A stretch of 64,000 nucleotides of DNA from Bretschneidera sinensis (Eukaryota; Streptophyta; Magnoliopsida; Brassicales; Akaniaceae). The stretch is from the NCBI GenBank assembly GCA_023935145.1, contig CM043700.1, positions 3,163,501-3,227,500 on the forward strand, in the 5' to 3' direction. Position numbers and translations under genes: made by a program. Under the pieces are notes generated by a model, which worked only from the letters and a program-made list of their open reading frames with translations, was not told the DNA's origin and did not search any database. Of this stretch, positions 1-12,635 are shown piece by piece. Within the stretch, counting starts at the first letter, position 1. Each line of letters begins with the position of its first letter.

Positions 1-1307
<1,307 letters not shown>

Positions 1308-2690
1308 AGAGTAGAGCAAAAAATAAGGAATTTAGTTAAGAAAAAACAGAGTAATTTAAAAGATAAGTTCAAAAGTATGCTGTTCAGCAGGCATTTTGAA
1401 GATCCAAATGGAATTCAATCAGTGCGTTAAGCTTAAACCTAAGATTCAAGATGAGTCCACCCTGTATTGATAACAGGCTTTGAGTAGAACGTCTTTTTTT
1501 TTTTTTTTTTCGTTTTCGTGAAACATAAATTGGTTTGTTGAATAATTTAGGACAAGTCCCTCTAGTTAGATAAATGTGTTTATATCGCCAAAAAGCAGTT
1601 GTTGTATGCTGGTTTAGCAGGATGTTACTAGGACATGAGAAGCTTTAACGAATAGAATTAGGGCGCTCTTTGGGTACATATTTAAGCTTCGAGCAAAAAT
1701 TGCTTTGATCAGCAAGCTGAAATCTGAACCCAAACGGCGCCTAAATACAATATGTTGGTAGAAATGCTTTGTAACAGTCCTAAATGAAGAACAGTATTGA
1801 TCACCAGATGCTAAATTATAGACTTCTACATAATTATCCTAGATTTCAAATCTTATTATCCAAACCACATGTTCTTTAACATTAAAGAATTTTCCACTAG
1901 AATTGGTGAAATGAAAAGTCTAATCACTGAGTGATTTTAGAAATTATACATGTTAGAAGTCAAAACTCAGTTTCTCGATCAAACCAGCAACAATGTCTTA
2001 AAGCATAGTGCTCTTCAGGATTTGAGAAACCAGTTCGTGAATCCGGGGGAGATGCTAGATTTGCGATTGTGTGGATCTAACGGAGACAATGGTGAGTTCG
2101 ACAGAGAGGAAACGGTGACTGTGAACTTAATTAAGTGGCCAAGAACTATAAAATGAAATCAAGAAGACGAAGGATGAAATTCTGGAAATCTATTAACAAA
2201 AGAGAGCTGTTTGAAAGAAGGGAAAATTTTGTTTGGTTTCTCGGAAAATCTCAGAGAACTCAGAAGTTTTAGCTCATGCAACCATAGATTCTCATATCAA
2301 ATAAGAAACCTACTCTGATTTAGTTTTTTTTTCTGGGATTTGAACTGAGATAAGGTTGAGTGACAATATGTGTTTGGGAACTAAGAAAATGAGGGAAAAT
2401 TTCTCTCCTCTCTTCTGGGTTTCTTGGAGGCCTACGTCACCATTGTGATTTCTGTGGAAGAGGAAAGAGAGACTCGGTTAAGAGAAAGAACGGACAAAGA
2501 AAGTGAAAAGAAAGGAAACAGGGAGAGAGAAGGATGAAGGCGTTGCAGAGAGAGGGAAGATGGAGAGGAAGAGTATTGGAGAAGGAGAAGGCGAAGTCAC
2601 GTGAGTGAGAGAAGAGCTCTGTGAGTGTTTTTGGGATAGTGATGGAGGAAGAGAATTAGGAAAGTGAAATCATGAAAGTGAAAATTGGAC
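1308..2690. promoter_or_regulatory. Region upstream of the deaminase-like gene
   Basis: No convincing coding sequence. The part from about 2400 to 2660 is strongly purine-rich on the plus strand, so CT-rich on the gene strand, as in many plant leaders and core promoters. Small open frames here show no family resemblance. A short MITE sits inside it. Confidence 0.3.
1661..1741. mobile_element. Short MITE-like element (81 bp)
   Basis: Imperfect terminal inverted repeats: the left end reads GGGCGCTCTTTGGGTACA and the right end, reverse-complemented, GGCGCCGTTTGGGTTCA. The sequence is flanked by TA on each side (TTA left, TAA right), as in Tourist/Harbinger-type or Stowaway-like MITEs. No coding capacity. 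Confidence 0.5.
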
Positions 2691-2880
2691 AGTGTTTTAA
2701 GACTAAAAACTCCAATTGGGAGTTTTCAAATATCAGTGTTTGAAAACACATTTTTACAAAACAGTGTTTAAAAACTATTTTTGAACACTACTTACCAAAT
2801 ATATTACCCAGTGTTTGAAAAGTATTTTTAGAGTTTGAAAACTAAAAAGGATTTTTGAAAACCCTTTCCAAACAAGGCCT
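2690..2880. repeat. T/A-rich degenerate repeat, possible decayed MITE
   Basis: Many direct and inverted copies of a TTTGAAAA/TTTTCAAA-type word, ending in CCAAACAAGGCC, which resembles a Tourist-like terminus. I could not find a matching left end, so the boundaries are uncertain. Confidence 0.25.
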
Positions 2881-3385
2881 AGCTTTTTTATTATCTTGTT
2901 TAGGAGTTGCTTAAATGTAATTTAAATTACTAAAACTTAAAATTTAACTCTAAAAACTTTAAATTGCATTCAAGTAAATGCCTAAACAACACCTATATTC
3001 TCTATAATACTACTAGTAGTGGAGAAGTCTTCTTCCTCGTGCTTCTAGTTGCCAAAATTTCATTCAAAATTGAAAATGTAAAAGAAAAAATATTTTAAAA
3101 AATTAATACATTAATATATAATTTTTGTTGAGTTTTAAGTTCCAAAACCAATCATAAACTATTGCATATTTTAATGAAAACACATTGATTAATTAGATAG
3201 TCAATCAAACTAGTCAGGCTTAATGAGTCACTAACTCACAATTACACCAACTAGCGAATCTTATCTCTCTAGGTGATGCTGACGGGGTGACCTAACTATT
3301 TATCGTGGGTGTAGAAGCCCGACATGTTCTCATGGGTTATTGTAATTTATGAGCTTGAGTTTATTTGTTTGAGATTGGATCATGT
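2881..3385. other. Non-coding, AT-rich spacer
   Basis: No open frame or repeat boundary that I can support. It precedes the old copia remnant. Confidence 0.4.
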
Positions 3386-3590
3386 TTATTATTGATATGA
3401 GTTTCTTTGTAACAAGTTGGAGTATGTGTATGCTCCAGCTTGAGGGAGAGTATTGAGAGTCTAATTAAGTTTATGTTGAGAGTCCTATTAAGTGTCCTAG
3501 TAGGCTTCTTAGTTTTACTTAGTTTATGTCTCCTAGTCCTATTAAGTTTGATATTCAAAAGTCTATATATAGGACTATTGAATTGTATTC
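3386..3590 (+). mobile_element. 3' end of an older copia pol plus its LTR start
   Basis: Around 3413-3442 one frame reads NKLEYVYAPA then stop, the usual C-terminal end of a copia RNase H region. It is followed by a purine run (GAGGGAGAG) and then LTR-like sequence. The Sirevirus-like element inserted at 3590/3591. The last five bases, TATTC (3586-3590), recur directly after that element (13886-13890) and are its target-site duplication. Confidence 0.5.
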
Positions 3591-4810
3591 TGTTGACCTT
3601 CGCCCGTATTTTAATGATGGCAAAACAGAACTGTTATTTAACTTACATGTTTAAACTAAGTTGTATTAAGGATCAAACACAGTCAACCAAGGAACAAAGT
3701 GCAAAAACTCGAACCAAATCAAGTATCAAGTGAAGACTGAAGATCTAGAATAGGTCTTAAGGTTTAGAACCAATGTAAGTCTCACTCATACATTGTATTA
3801 GCTTGTTCAAAAACTCAAACATAAAAGGTTTTTCTAAAACCATTATTTTTAAAATGTTTTTGATGAAAAACAGAAGAAAAACTGGGTTGGAAGACAACCC
3901 AGTCGACTTGGTACATATACCAGTCAACTGGTATATGGGTCAGAAGGTACCCAGTCAACTGGATGAATTAACCCAGTCGACTGGATGAAACAACCCAGTC
4001 GACTGGTAAAATGGACAGAAAGTCCCCAGTCGACTGGATGATATATACTAGTCGACTGGATACCCAAAAGGTCTGAAAACGAGTATTTTTCAAGTGAACC
4101 CAGTCGACTGGTATCTCGACCCAGTCGACTGGTAATTCAAAAATATGACCGTTGGACTCCAAATCTGAACGTTTTAAAGTAAATATTTTTCAAATTAAAG
4201 TCCTAAACGGCCATATTAATTGATAGCTATATAAACCCATTCAGTTAAGCATTCAATAACAAGCTGCACATATTCAAAAAGAGTTGATCTCACATAATCA
4301 ATTTTTTATACTCTTGAAACACAAAAAGCTTTGAAATAATCTTATTGAGCCATTTCTTCAAGCTTTACTTTGAAAGAGAGACATTTCTGTTGTAATAAGC
4401 TTTTATTTGCTGTTTCTCTACCTTTTACTTTACACCATCTTTGTAAAGGGATTACTTCCGAGAGGAAGGGGAAACTTCCGAAAGGAAGGGGATTTTTCGG
4501 TTTAAGCAATTCCTGTAATTTGCTTGTGTACAGTTTGTGCAACACCCGGCTAAGTTGTGCGACTAAGTTTTCTTAGTGGATTACTTCAAGGTGTTCCTTG
4601 AAGAGAGTGGACGTAGGGTCGGAACGAATCCGATATTGCCGAACCACTATAACTGTGTTTGCATCCTCTTTCCTTAAACTCTTTATTTACAGCTCATTAC
4701 TTGTATTTATTATCTGTTGCTTGTTAGTTTTTATAAACTTATATTAATTCCGCGAAAAGTTTTTAAAAACCCAATTCACCCCCCCTCTTGGGTTGAAACC
4801 TCGAGCTAAA
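3591..4810 (+). repeat. 5' LTR of Sirevirus-like element
   Basis: 1220 bp, against 1250 bp for the 3' LTR. Most of the length difference is one missing 31-bp period of the palindrome array. It carries R/U5-like sequence with paired GGAAGGGGA words near 4465-4490. Its last bases read CTAAA where the 3' LTR has CTACA. Confidence 0.9.
3899..4132 (+). repeat. Phased palindrome array, 5' LTR
   Basis: Nine copies of CCAGTCGACTGG or one- to two-base variants start at 3899, 3920, 3951, 3973, 3995, 4026, 4048, 4100 and 4121. Steps are 21, 31, 22, 22, 31, 22, 52 and 21, that is 2, 3, 2, 2, 3, 2, 5 and 2 helical turns. Three copies have CG or neighbouring changes (for example CAGTCAACTGG), as expected from decay of methylated CpG. 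Confidence 0.9.
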
Positions 4811-4812
4811 AT

Positions 4813-4824
4813 TGGTATCAGAGC
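4813..4824 (+). other. Primer binding site (initiator tRNA-Met)
   Basis: TGGTATCAGAGC two bases after the 5' LTR, complementary to the 3' end of plant initiator methionine tRNA, the usual copia primer. Confidence 0.9.
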
Positions 4825-4865
4825 CTCGTTCTCTTTATTAGGCTTAAAATCCTAGAGTTGATCCA

Positions 4866-6886
4866 ATGGCAGCAAATAGCTACTCTGAGGGACACTCTTA
4901 TACTATACCACCATTGTTTAATGGCTCAAATTATAACTATTGAAAAAATAGAATGAAAATCTTCGTCGAAGGACAAGATTACAATCTATGGAGAATTATA
5001 GAAGAAGGACCTAAAATTCCTTCAAAAGAAATAGTTATTGGAGAGACTCTTCATACAATGCCTAAACTCAAAACTGAGTTTACTGACGAGGATTGTAAAA
5101 CGATGTCTCTCAATAGTAGAGCAACAAGCATGCTACATTGTGCATTAGATATTTCTGAATATAACAAAATATCTGCATGCGTTTCTGCTAAAGAAATATG
5201 GGACAAATTGCAAGTCACATATGAAGGAACAAGTGAAGTAAAAAAGTCTAAAATTTACATGCTAATTTCTGAGTATGAATCTTTTAAGATGTCTCCTAAC
5301 GAAACCATTTCCGAAATGCACTCACGATTCACTACTATTATAAATGGTTTAAAATTGCTTGGCAAGAATATTGAGGAAGTTGAACTAACCAGAAAATTCT
5401 TAAGATCTCTGCCACCAGAATGGAAACCAGAGAGGACAGCCATTCAGGAGGCTAAAAATCTTGACAAGCTTGATGTTGAGACGCTGCTTGGGTCATTATT
5501 AACATACGAGATGGAAGAAATGACTCCCATCATCAATGATGATGAGAAGAAGAAAAAGCAAATTGCTCTCAAAGCTTCTACGAGCAACAAAGAAAAGGAA
5601 TTAGAACAAGAAGCAGAGAGAAGTGAAGAGGATGGTGAAATGGCTTTAATCACCAAACGATTCCATAGGTTCTTAAAGAAAAGCAAGAAACCTTACTCAA
5701 AGGATCCCACCTCAAAAAGGGAACCACTTATGTGCTATGGCTGCAAAAGCCAGGACATATAAAAGCTGATTATCCGGTTTCAAACAAACCATACAAGGGC
5801 TTCAAGAAGAAAGCTATGGTAGCAACTACCTGGAGCGATGACGAAGAAGATGAGACATCAGACAAAGAAATCGGATACGAGGAAATTGCCAACCTTTGTT
5901 TGATGGCAATCGATGATGAAAGTGAGGTAACATCTTCTCTCTCTTCAAAAAATAATATTGTTACTAGTAGTGAAGAACTGCTAGAAGTCATAAATGAAAT
6001 GCATGAAGAATTAAAGAAATTTGATTCTAGAAATTCTGTTCTTAAGAAAGAAGTATCATCTCTTTCTAAAGAAATGATAATTCTTAGAGAAGAAAAAGAA
6101 AAATTATCATCTTTACTGTATGATTCGTCTCAAGATTTTCTTAAAGATGAAAATGAGAATTTGAAAAATAAAATTTCTGAATTAAACAGCACTATATCTA
6201 GACTTATGCTTGGTAAAGAAAAACTTTATGAAGTGCTTTCTTCCCAAAGATTAAGTGGAGGAAAATCTGGTGTAGGATATTCTCCATTGGGAAAACAAAA
6301 AACAAAAGAGAGCTTATTCATGAAAGCCTTTTGTGTAGATGAAGCTTCTACTTCAAAAGCTCATAGCATTGTTAAAAGCACTCCCTCGATAAATGCTAGG
6401 AAGTCTAGAAACTTAAATGATCATACTAAATTGAAGCATTCTAAAAATACTCATGCTTATATGTATGCTCATTCTAGAAATGCTCATACACATCCTAAAA
6501 ATAATTATTATGTTCATTCTAAGAACAATGTGTATAATCAAAGAATGCATTCTGCTCGTGCTCATCCTAGGAATTATCATCATGGGTATCCTAGAATGCA
6601 TCATCATACTCTTTATAGAAATGACATGAATTTTCATACTCCTTACTATAGAAACATGTATCCTAGGAACTATTATCCTAAGGTTTATAGGAATTCACAT
6701 GTAAGACATCCTAGAAATTTCTATGACTATCATGCTAGGACTGTGCATCATCAACTTGTTCATAGAGCACCTCATATTAAGAAAGTATGGGTCCCAAAAG
6801 GAACTGTATTTTTCAGGACTAACCCCAAAGGACCCAAGAAATTTTGGGTACCTAAAAGTGCTATCGTATATCCTTGTGTGATGTAG
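4866..6886 (+). pseudogene. gag of Sirevirus-like element, broken
   Basis: The reading starts at ATG 4866. An in-frame TGA at 4941-4943 cuts it after 25 codons; the frame then stays open from 4953 to 5762. This part resembles the UBN2/copia gag domain (ALDISEYNKISACVSAKEIW, then SLPPEWKPERTAIQEA). The zinc knuckle starts CYGC, but a one-base shift near 5745 moves the rest into another frame (open 5732-6886), and its last cysteine is also lost. The second part has an acidic stretch, a coiled coil of about 100 residues, and a His/Tyr/Asn-rich tail in which HPRN- and HSKN-like words repeat. It ends at an in-frame TAG (6884-6886), immediately before protease. Confidence 0.85.
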
Positions 6887-9800
6887 ATTTGTCTTCACAC
6901 CAAGGAGAAAAGTAACTGTTGGTACCTTGATAGTGGTTGCTCGAAGCATATGACCGGTGATAAAAGCGTATTCAAGGAGCTAACTCTAAGAGATGGTGGA
7001 CTTGTGACCATTGGAGACAATACTAAAATAAAGATCATCGGGCATGGAAAAGTTGGTAATGATTTCTCAACCTTAGATAATGTATTGCTAGTACAAGGCC
7101 TTAAGCCAAATTTACTTAGCATTAGTCAATTATGTGACAAAGGATATAAAGTCACATTTGAGACCTCTCATTGTCTAGTTATAGACATCAAGAGCAACAA
7201 GATCAAATTCATTGGCCATAGACATGAAAATGTCTATATAGTTGATTTGAAATCTTTGCATTCCGATAATGAAAAATGTTTTCCTGCTTTTAGTGAAAAT
7301 CAATGTCTATGGCATAGAAGGCTTGGTCATGTAAACATGAATTTGCTAAAAATTGTTTCAAGAAAAGATTTAGTTATTGGACTTCCTAAAATCAATTTTG
7401 AGAAAGAAAAAATTTGCAATGCTTGTCAAATGGGAAAACAATCTAGGATATCCTTTAAAGCAAAAAATGTAGTCTCAACTACTAGACCTTTGAAACTTTT
7501 GCATATGGACTTATTTGGTCCATTTAGTACCATTAGTCTAGGTGGCCATCAATATGCTCTTGTTATTGTTGATGACTATTCAAGATATACCTTTGTTATT
7601 TTTATTGCTTATAAGGATGAAGCTTTCAAAGGATTTGAAAAGTTTTGCAAAAAGGTACAAAATGAAAAAAGGAATTTGTATATCAAGCATAAGAAGTGAT
7701 CATGGCAAAGAATTTGAAAATCAAAGCTTTTCAAAATTTTGTGATAAAAATAGAATTAATCACAACTTTTCAGCTCCTAGAACTCCTCAACAAAATGGAG
7801 TTGTTGAGAGGAAAAATAGAGTTCTAGAAGAATTTTCAAGAACAATGCTTTGTGAAAATAATTTACCAAAATATTTTTGGGCTGAAGCCGTGAATACTTC
7901 TTGCTATATTTTAAATAGAATTTTGATAAGGCCCTTGCTTGATAAAACACCATATGAACTATGGAAAGGGAGAAAGCCCAATATTTCCTATTTTCGTGCC
8001 TTTGGTAGTAAGTGCTTCATCTTAAATAACAATAAAACTAACTTGGGTAAATTTGATTCTAAGACCGATGAAGGGATATTTTTAGGATATTCAACTACTA
8101 GTAAGGCTTATAGAGTTTTCAATAAGAGAACTCTAGTAGTAGAAGAATCTGTGCATGTAACTATTGATGAATCTAACCCAATGAGTAGTGGAGAAGTTTC
8201 CTTTAAAGATGATGCAGATTTTATTCCAAGAATGGGAACTCCTACTCCCATTGTTGACCCAAAAGTGAGTTCTTCTCAAACAAATGAAAGGATGGCAACT
8301 CCCAATTTGGACCAACCATTCTCAAGTCAACAAGAGGAAAATCTACCCAAGGATTGGAGGTATGAAAATCATCATCCAATTGATCAAGTAATTTGTGATC
8401 CTTCACAAGGGGTAAGAACTCGCTCTTCCATTAGAAATATTTGCAATTTTGTAGCTTATTTGTCTCAAGTAGAACCTAAGACATTTATAGAAGCTGAAAA
8501 AGATAATGATTGGATAATTGCAATGCAGGAAGAGATAAATCAATTTGAGAGAAACAATGTTTGGAAACTAGTTCCAAGACCTAAAGATCATTCAATTATT
8601 GGAACTATATGGGTATATAGAAATAAAATGGATGAAAATGGTATAGTAACTAGAAATAAGGCTAGACTAGTTGCTAAGGGATATAACCAAGAGGAAGGAA
8701 TAGATTTTGATGAAACTTATGCTCCTGTAGCTAGATTAGAAGCTATTCGAATGTTATTAGCCTTTGCATGCTTTAATAAATTCAAGCTATTTCAAATGGA
8801 TGTGAAAAGTGCCTTTTTAAATGGCTTTATAGAAGAAGAGGTTTATGTTGAACAACCTCTTGGATTTGAAAATCCTAGTCTTCCAAATCATGTCTATAAA
8901 CTTTCTAAAGCTCTATATGGGTTGAAGCAAGCTCCAAGAGCATGGTATGAAAGATTAAGTAAATTTTTGATTAACAATGATTTTGTAAGAGGTAAAATAG
9001 ACACAACTCTCTTCACAAAAACTCACAAGAATGACACTTTGATAGTTCAAATATATGTTGATGATATTATATTTGGTGCTACTAATGAATCTATGTGTCA
9101 AGAGTTTGCAAAGTGCATGCAAGGTGAATTTGAAATGAGCATGATGGGAGAACTTACCTACTTCCTTGGACTGCAAATCAAGCAACTAAAAAGAGGTATC
9201 TTTATCAATCAACAAAAGTACATCAAAGATCTACTAAAAAGGTTCGGGATGGAAAGCTCAAAGCCAATTGGAACGCCTATGAGCACAACCACCAAACTTG
9301 ATCTCGATGAAGGAGGTAAAACTGTAGATTCTAAATATTATAGAAGCATGATAGGTGCTTTACTATATTTGACTGCAAGTAGACCTGATATAATGTTCAA
9401 TGTATGCATGTGTGCTAGATTTCAGTCTAATCCTAAGGAATCACATGTAGTTGCAATAAAAAGAATCCTTAGATATCTACAAGGGACCCAGACCATAGGA
9501 TTATGGTACTCTAGAGAATCATCTTTTGAGCTAGTAGGATATTCAGATGCTGATTTTGCTGGATGCAGGTTAGATAGAAAGAGCACAAGTGGAACATGCC
9601 AATTCTTAGGTGCTATGTTAACTTCTTGGTTCTCCAAGAAACAGAATTCAGTTGCACTATCAACCGCTGAGGCGGAATATGTAGTAGCTGGCAGTTGTTG
9701 TGCCCAAATACTATGGATGAAACAACAACTAGAAGACTATGGCATGAGTCTAAAAAATATTCTATATTTTGTGATAATACTAGTGCCATCAACCTAACCA

Positions 9801-10072
9801 AAAATCCTATTCAGCACTCTAGAACCAAACATATAGAGATTAGACATCATTTCCTAAGAGATCATGCTCAAAAAGGTGATATAAGATTAGAATTCATACC
9901 TTCAGAAGATCAAATTGCTGATATTCTTACGAAACCCTTAAGTGAAGCTAGTTTTTGTAAGATTAGAATGTTGATGGGATTGCTTGATTTTGATAAACTA
10001 AATGTTTGCTTGCATCTCATTTCATCATTTGCAAGTTTGACATTGAGTGATAGAGTATTAATTCATGTTTAA
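6887..10072 (+). pseudogene. pol of Sirevirus-like element (PR-IN-RT-RH), broken
   Basis: Domain order by position: protease with WYLDSGCSKHM near 6923-6955; GAG-pre-integrase zinc region near 7310-7450; integrase core with HMDLFGP, VDDYSR and the [11 protein letters not shown] glutamate motif (7500-7820); reverse transcriptase with YVDDIIFG near 9052-9075; RNase H with SDADFAGC and ALSTAEAEY near 9545-9690. Frameshifts lie near 7665-7685 (integrase, in an A-rich run) and near 9750-9765 (RNase H). With the TAG at 6884 the polyprotein is interrupted three times. The RNase H and C-terminal wording is of the SIRE/Maximus type. It ends at 10072, just before the second palindrome array. Confidence 0.9.
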
Positions 10073-10150
10073 TTATTCCCCTCACTCAAAAATGTCATAG
10101 ATAAACAAAATCGTGCTAAAAAATTCAGGACTGGAAATTTTACTCAAGAT

Positions 10151-10487
10151 CCAGTCGACTGGTAAATGTGCTCCAGTCGACTGGTAAGTCTCTGCCTGAT
10201 CTTTCAGTCGACTGGTACTTTTGACCCAGTCGACTGGTAATTCTCTGCCAAATATTCCAGATGACTAGTAAGTCTTCTCCAGTCGTCTATAAGATCAAAT
10301 CCTATTTGGAGCCAATTTTTTGAAAAACCCTTGTCCTCCAGTCGACTGGTAAAGTTAACCCAGTCGACTGGTAACTCATTGCCAGTTTACCCAGTCGACT
10401 GGTACGTTTACCCAGTCGACTGGTAAAGAAACTGTTTATCTTTTCAAAGGGACCCAGTCGACTGGTATATCGACCCCAGTCGACTGG
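10151..10487 (+). repeat. Phased palindrome array downstream of pol
   Basis: Twelve copies of CCAGTCGACTGG start at 10151, 10173, 10204, 10226, 10257, 10279, 10338, 10360, 10391, 10412, 10454 and 10476; those at 10257 and 10279 are degenerate. Steps are 22, 31, 22, 31, 22, 59, 22, 31, 21, 42 and 22 bp. All but the 59 are close to whole multiples of 10.5 bp. Most copies are followed by TA. The array lies between the pol stop and the third ORF, so it is non-coding. Confidence 0.9.
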
Positions 10488-10706
10488 TATCGCGATTCTA
10501 TAAAAGGGACTGTTCATTTTCGCCATTTTCAAAGAGCCCAAGCTTTCTCTCTCTAGAAAAATTCATCATTTTGATCCAAAAACCATCCAAATCCCTTCTA
10601 AACACACCGATCTACACATTCCTAAAGAGATTTTTAACTTTCTACGGTTAAAATCTCTCATTTTTACCAAAATCCTTTTTTTTTAAAAACTCCAGATTTC
10701 TCCAAA

Positions 10707-11961
10707 ATGAGTGACAAAATCCGTATTAAACTCACAACAAGTGGACCTAATGCACCTAAAAAGCCAAGGTCTTCAAAACCTTCGGCTTTAGAGTCGAAAG
10801 GGAAAGGAGCAGCAGGGTCATCCGGCAAGGAGCCCAGAACAGAGTTGGAGCAGACTCTGTTTTACAGCCCAGCGGCTCATAAGAGGTATAATTCAATAAT
10901 CCGTCACAAGAAAATCATGACGGGTAGAGTCATTGATTTCGACTCTATTCGCCATGGTAATTTCGATATTCTACCTGCCTTTGAGGTAATAAATCTGACC
11001 CCACTGGTCAGAATTCATGAAAAGTATTACCCGCGACTGATTCACCAGTTCTATGCGAACTTGGTAAAACCTAGTCCTCTGGCTTTGAGATTCAGAACCA
11101 GAGTTAGCGGTGTGGAGTTTGAGGTCAACACTGACCTCTTGATTAGCATTCTGAGAATCCCTATAAGGGGGTTCAATGGAGTCTGGATGGATGGTCAGAC
11201 AACTTTGAAGTTGAGGAGGCCTGTAGGATAGTCAGGGGCGACCCTAACTATGTGTACAGACCCACTACATTTCACACATGTAGTGACTTGCCCCTCGACT
11301 CAAAGATGTTTCAGTTGATTGTCAGTTGGACTATCCACCAGAGACTCGGGAGTCGAGGGTATTTATCTAAAATAGATACTGTATTGATTTTGTGCCTAAA
11401 ATCTAGGCACCACTTCAATATTTATCCTCTGCTGCTCACCAACATGATAAACGGTGAAGCAAACGACTCCGGGTGTCTTCCTTATGGGATGCTCATTACG
11501 CTCATCCTCCAGCATTTTCGGGTACCTTTGCTTGCCTCCGAGGCTCAGGATATCAAATTGACGGACATCATCAACATCTCATCTCTGAAAAAGATGGGAT
11601 GTACTGTTCGTGAAGAGTTCCTCTATCCGACGGCCGGAAAGCGCCTAAGGATCCGAGAGGATGCAAGTGACAGTGATGAGGATGCTGATACGGCTGCTGA
11701 GATGGAGACGGATACCCGAGCACCTCCCATTGGTGACTCGAGTATCGGTCAGACTGGTTATGGTGACATCCTACGAGCTATCACGAGTCTTCAGATGACG
11801 ATGGAGTCCGATTTCAGTCCATGCAGTCTAATTACCAGAGGCTGAGCTCCTCCATAGACCACCTACGGGACGACTTCGAGTTACATCGAGAGCACACCGA
11901 GGGTTCCCTAGCTGAGATTAGGGAACTTCTTCATGACAGCTCGGACTCTCCCGCACCATGA
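10707..11961 (+). pseudogene. Third ORF of Sirevirus-like element (plant-transposon-protein-like), broken
   Basis: Starts at ATG 10707 with a basic, Ser/Lys/Gly-rich tail of about 55 residues. A domain with FEVINLTPLVRIHEKYYP and VNTDLLISILRIP follows. This resembles the putative plant transposon protein domain that accompanies some LTR elements (recalled, not searched). The frame breaks near 11190 (first frame stops 11231; the next runs to 11845) and again near 11810; the last frame ends at TGA 11959-11961 in a short coiled coil (LRDDFELHREH, SLAEIRELLH). Acidic Asp/Glu-rich stretches occur around 11660-11720. In Sireviruses the ORF in this position was called env-like. I see no convincing membrane segment, so an envelope role is not supported here. 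Confidence 0.65.
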
Positions 11962-12635
11962 GTCTCTATCTTTTATCTGTACTTAGCGCTTTTCCAGTTT
12001 TTAACACATAGCACGGACATCTCATGTACTTTTTTTTCTTAGTTATGGCTCTGTGAAGCCTTGCCTGTATTGACTTTTTCTCTATGATGATGTATTACTA
12101 TTAGCCATATTTCTTGCATTTATTTACGCTATTTGTAATATGTTAGCACTGTTTTAAAACTCTGTTTGGTCACAAAAACTGCTGTAAAATGCTTATACGC
12201 TTGAAAACTTTCGATTATTCCCGGGAAGGCTTTCGAGATTCGAATGAAGCCAAATCTTTGCGTACAACTTCATTTTTTTATAATCTATTTGACTGTATTA
12301 GCTAAGTAGCTTATTTTTTATGTTATGCCCCCTTTGATTGCTGTTGTCAAAACGGGGGAGAAAAATGAGAAAAAAACGAGAAAATCTAAGTAAAACGAAA
12401 CCAATGCATAGATTTAGGGGGAGCATTGCTCCATAACTTTGTTAAAATGTTTATTGATTGGTTGAGTTTGATTCTGGATTGGTTGAAAGAAATATAAACC
12501 ATGTTTGCTTGTTTACAGGGTGGTTTTACTCGAAAAACAGAGGAGACTCTGTCCAAATTTTTGTAAAATCCTATCACTTAGTTTTTAAAACTGTTTTTAC
12601 ATTATTAGTTTTGTCATCATCAAAAAGAGGGAGAT
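11962..12635 (+). promoter_or_regulatory. 3' untranslated region with several polypurine runs
   Basis: Non-coding. Purine runs lie at 12354-12367 (CGGGGGAGAAAAATG), 12416-12423 (AGGGGGAG) and 12622-12635 (AAAAAGAGGGAGAT). The last adjoins the 3' LTR and is the expected plus-strand primer. Repeated polypurine runs upstream of the LTR are a known Sirevirus trait. Confidence 0.7.

Noticed and set aside
1950..2156. Possible small gene MLEVKTQFLDQ...
   Set aside because: No splice, promoter or family support; it lies in the probable upstream region of the deaminase gene.
3898..4132. CRISPR-like array (short repeat, short spacers)
   Set aside because: The repeats are 12-bp perfect palindromes in LTRs of a plant element, spacers are 9-40 bp, and there are no cas genes.
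3968..4162. Open frames with repeated PVDW or SRLG words across the palindrome arrays
   Set aside because: These are translations of CCAGTCGACTGG in different frames; the array is non-coding.
4342..4576. Paired open frames on both strands in the LTR, repeated at 13418-13652
   Set aside because: They lie in LTR sequence, are mirror readings of the same DNA, and show no protein family features.
6413..6637. Met/Ile/Ser/His-rich minus-strand open frame
   Set aside because: It is the antisense of the His/Tyr/Asn-rich tail of the copia gag; composition follows from the repeat, with no independent signal.
6884..6886. Programmed stop-codon readthrough between gag and pol
   Set aside because: The bases after TAG do not match the CARYYA context reported for SIRE1, and the same element has other plain stops and frameshifts; simple decay is more likely.
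10707..11961. True envelope protein of the copia element
   Set aside because: No signal peptide or membrane segment is visible; it is closer to a plant-transposon-protein-like domain with a coiled coil.
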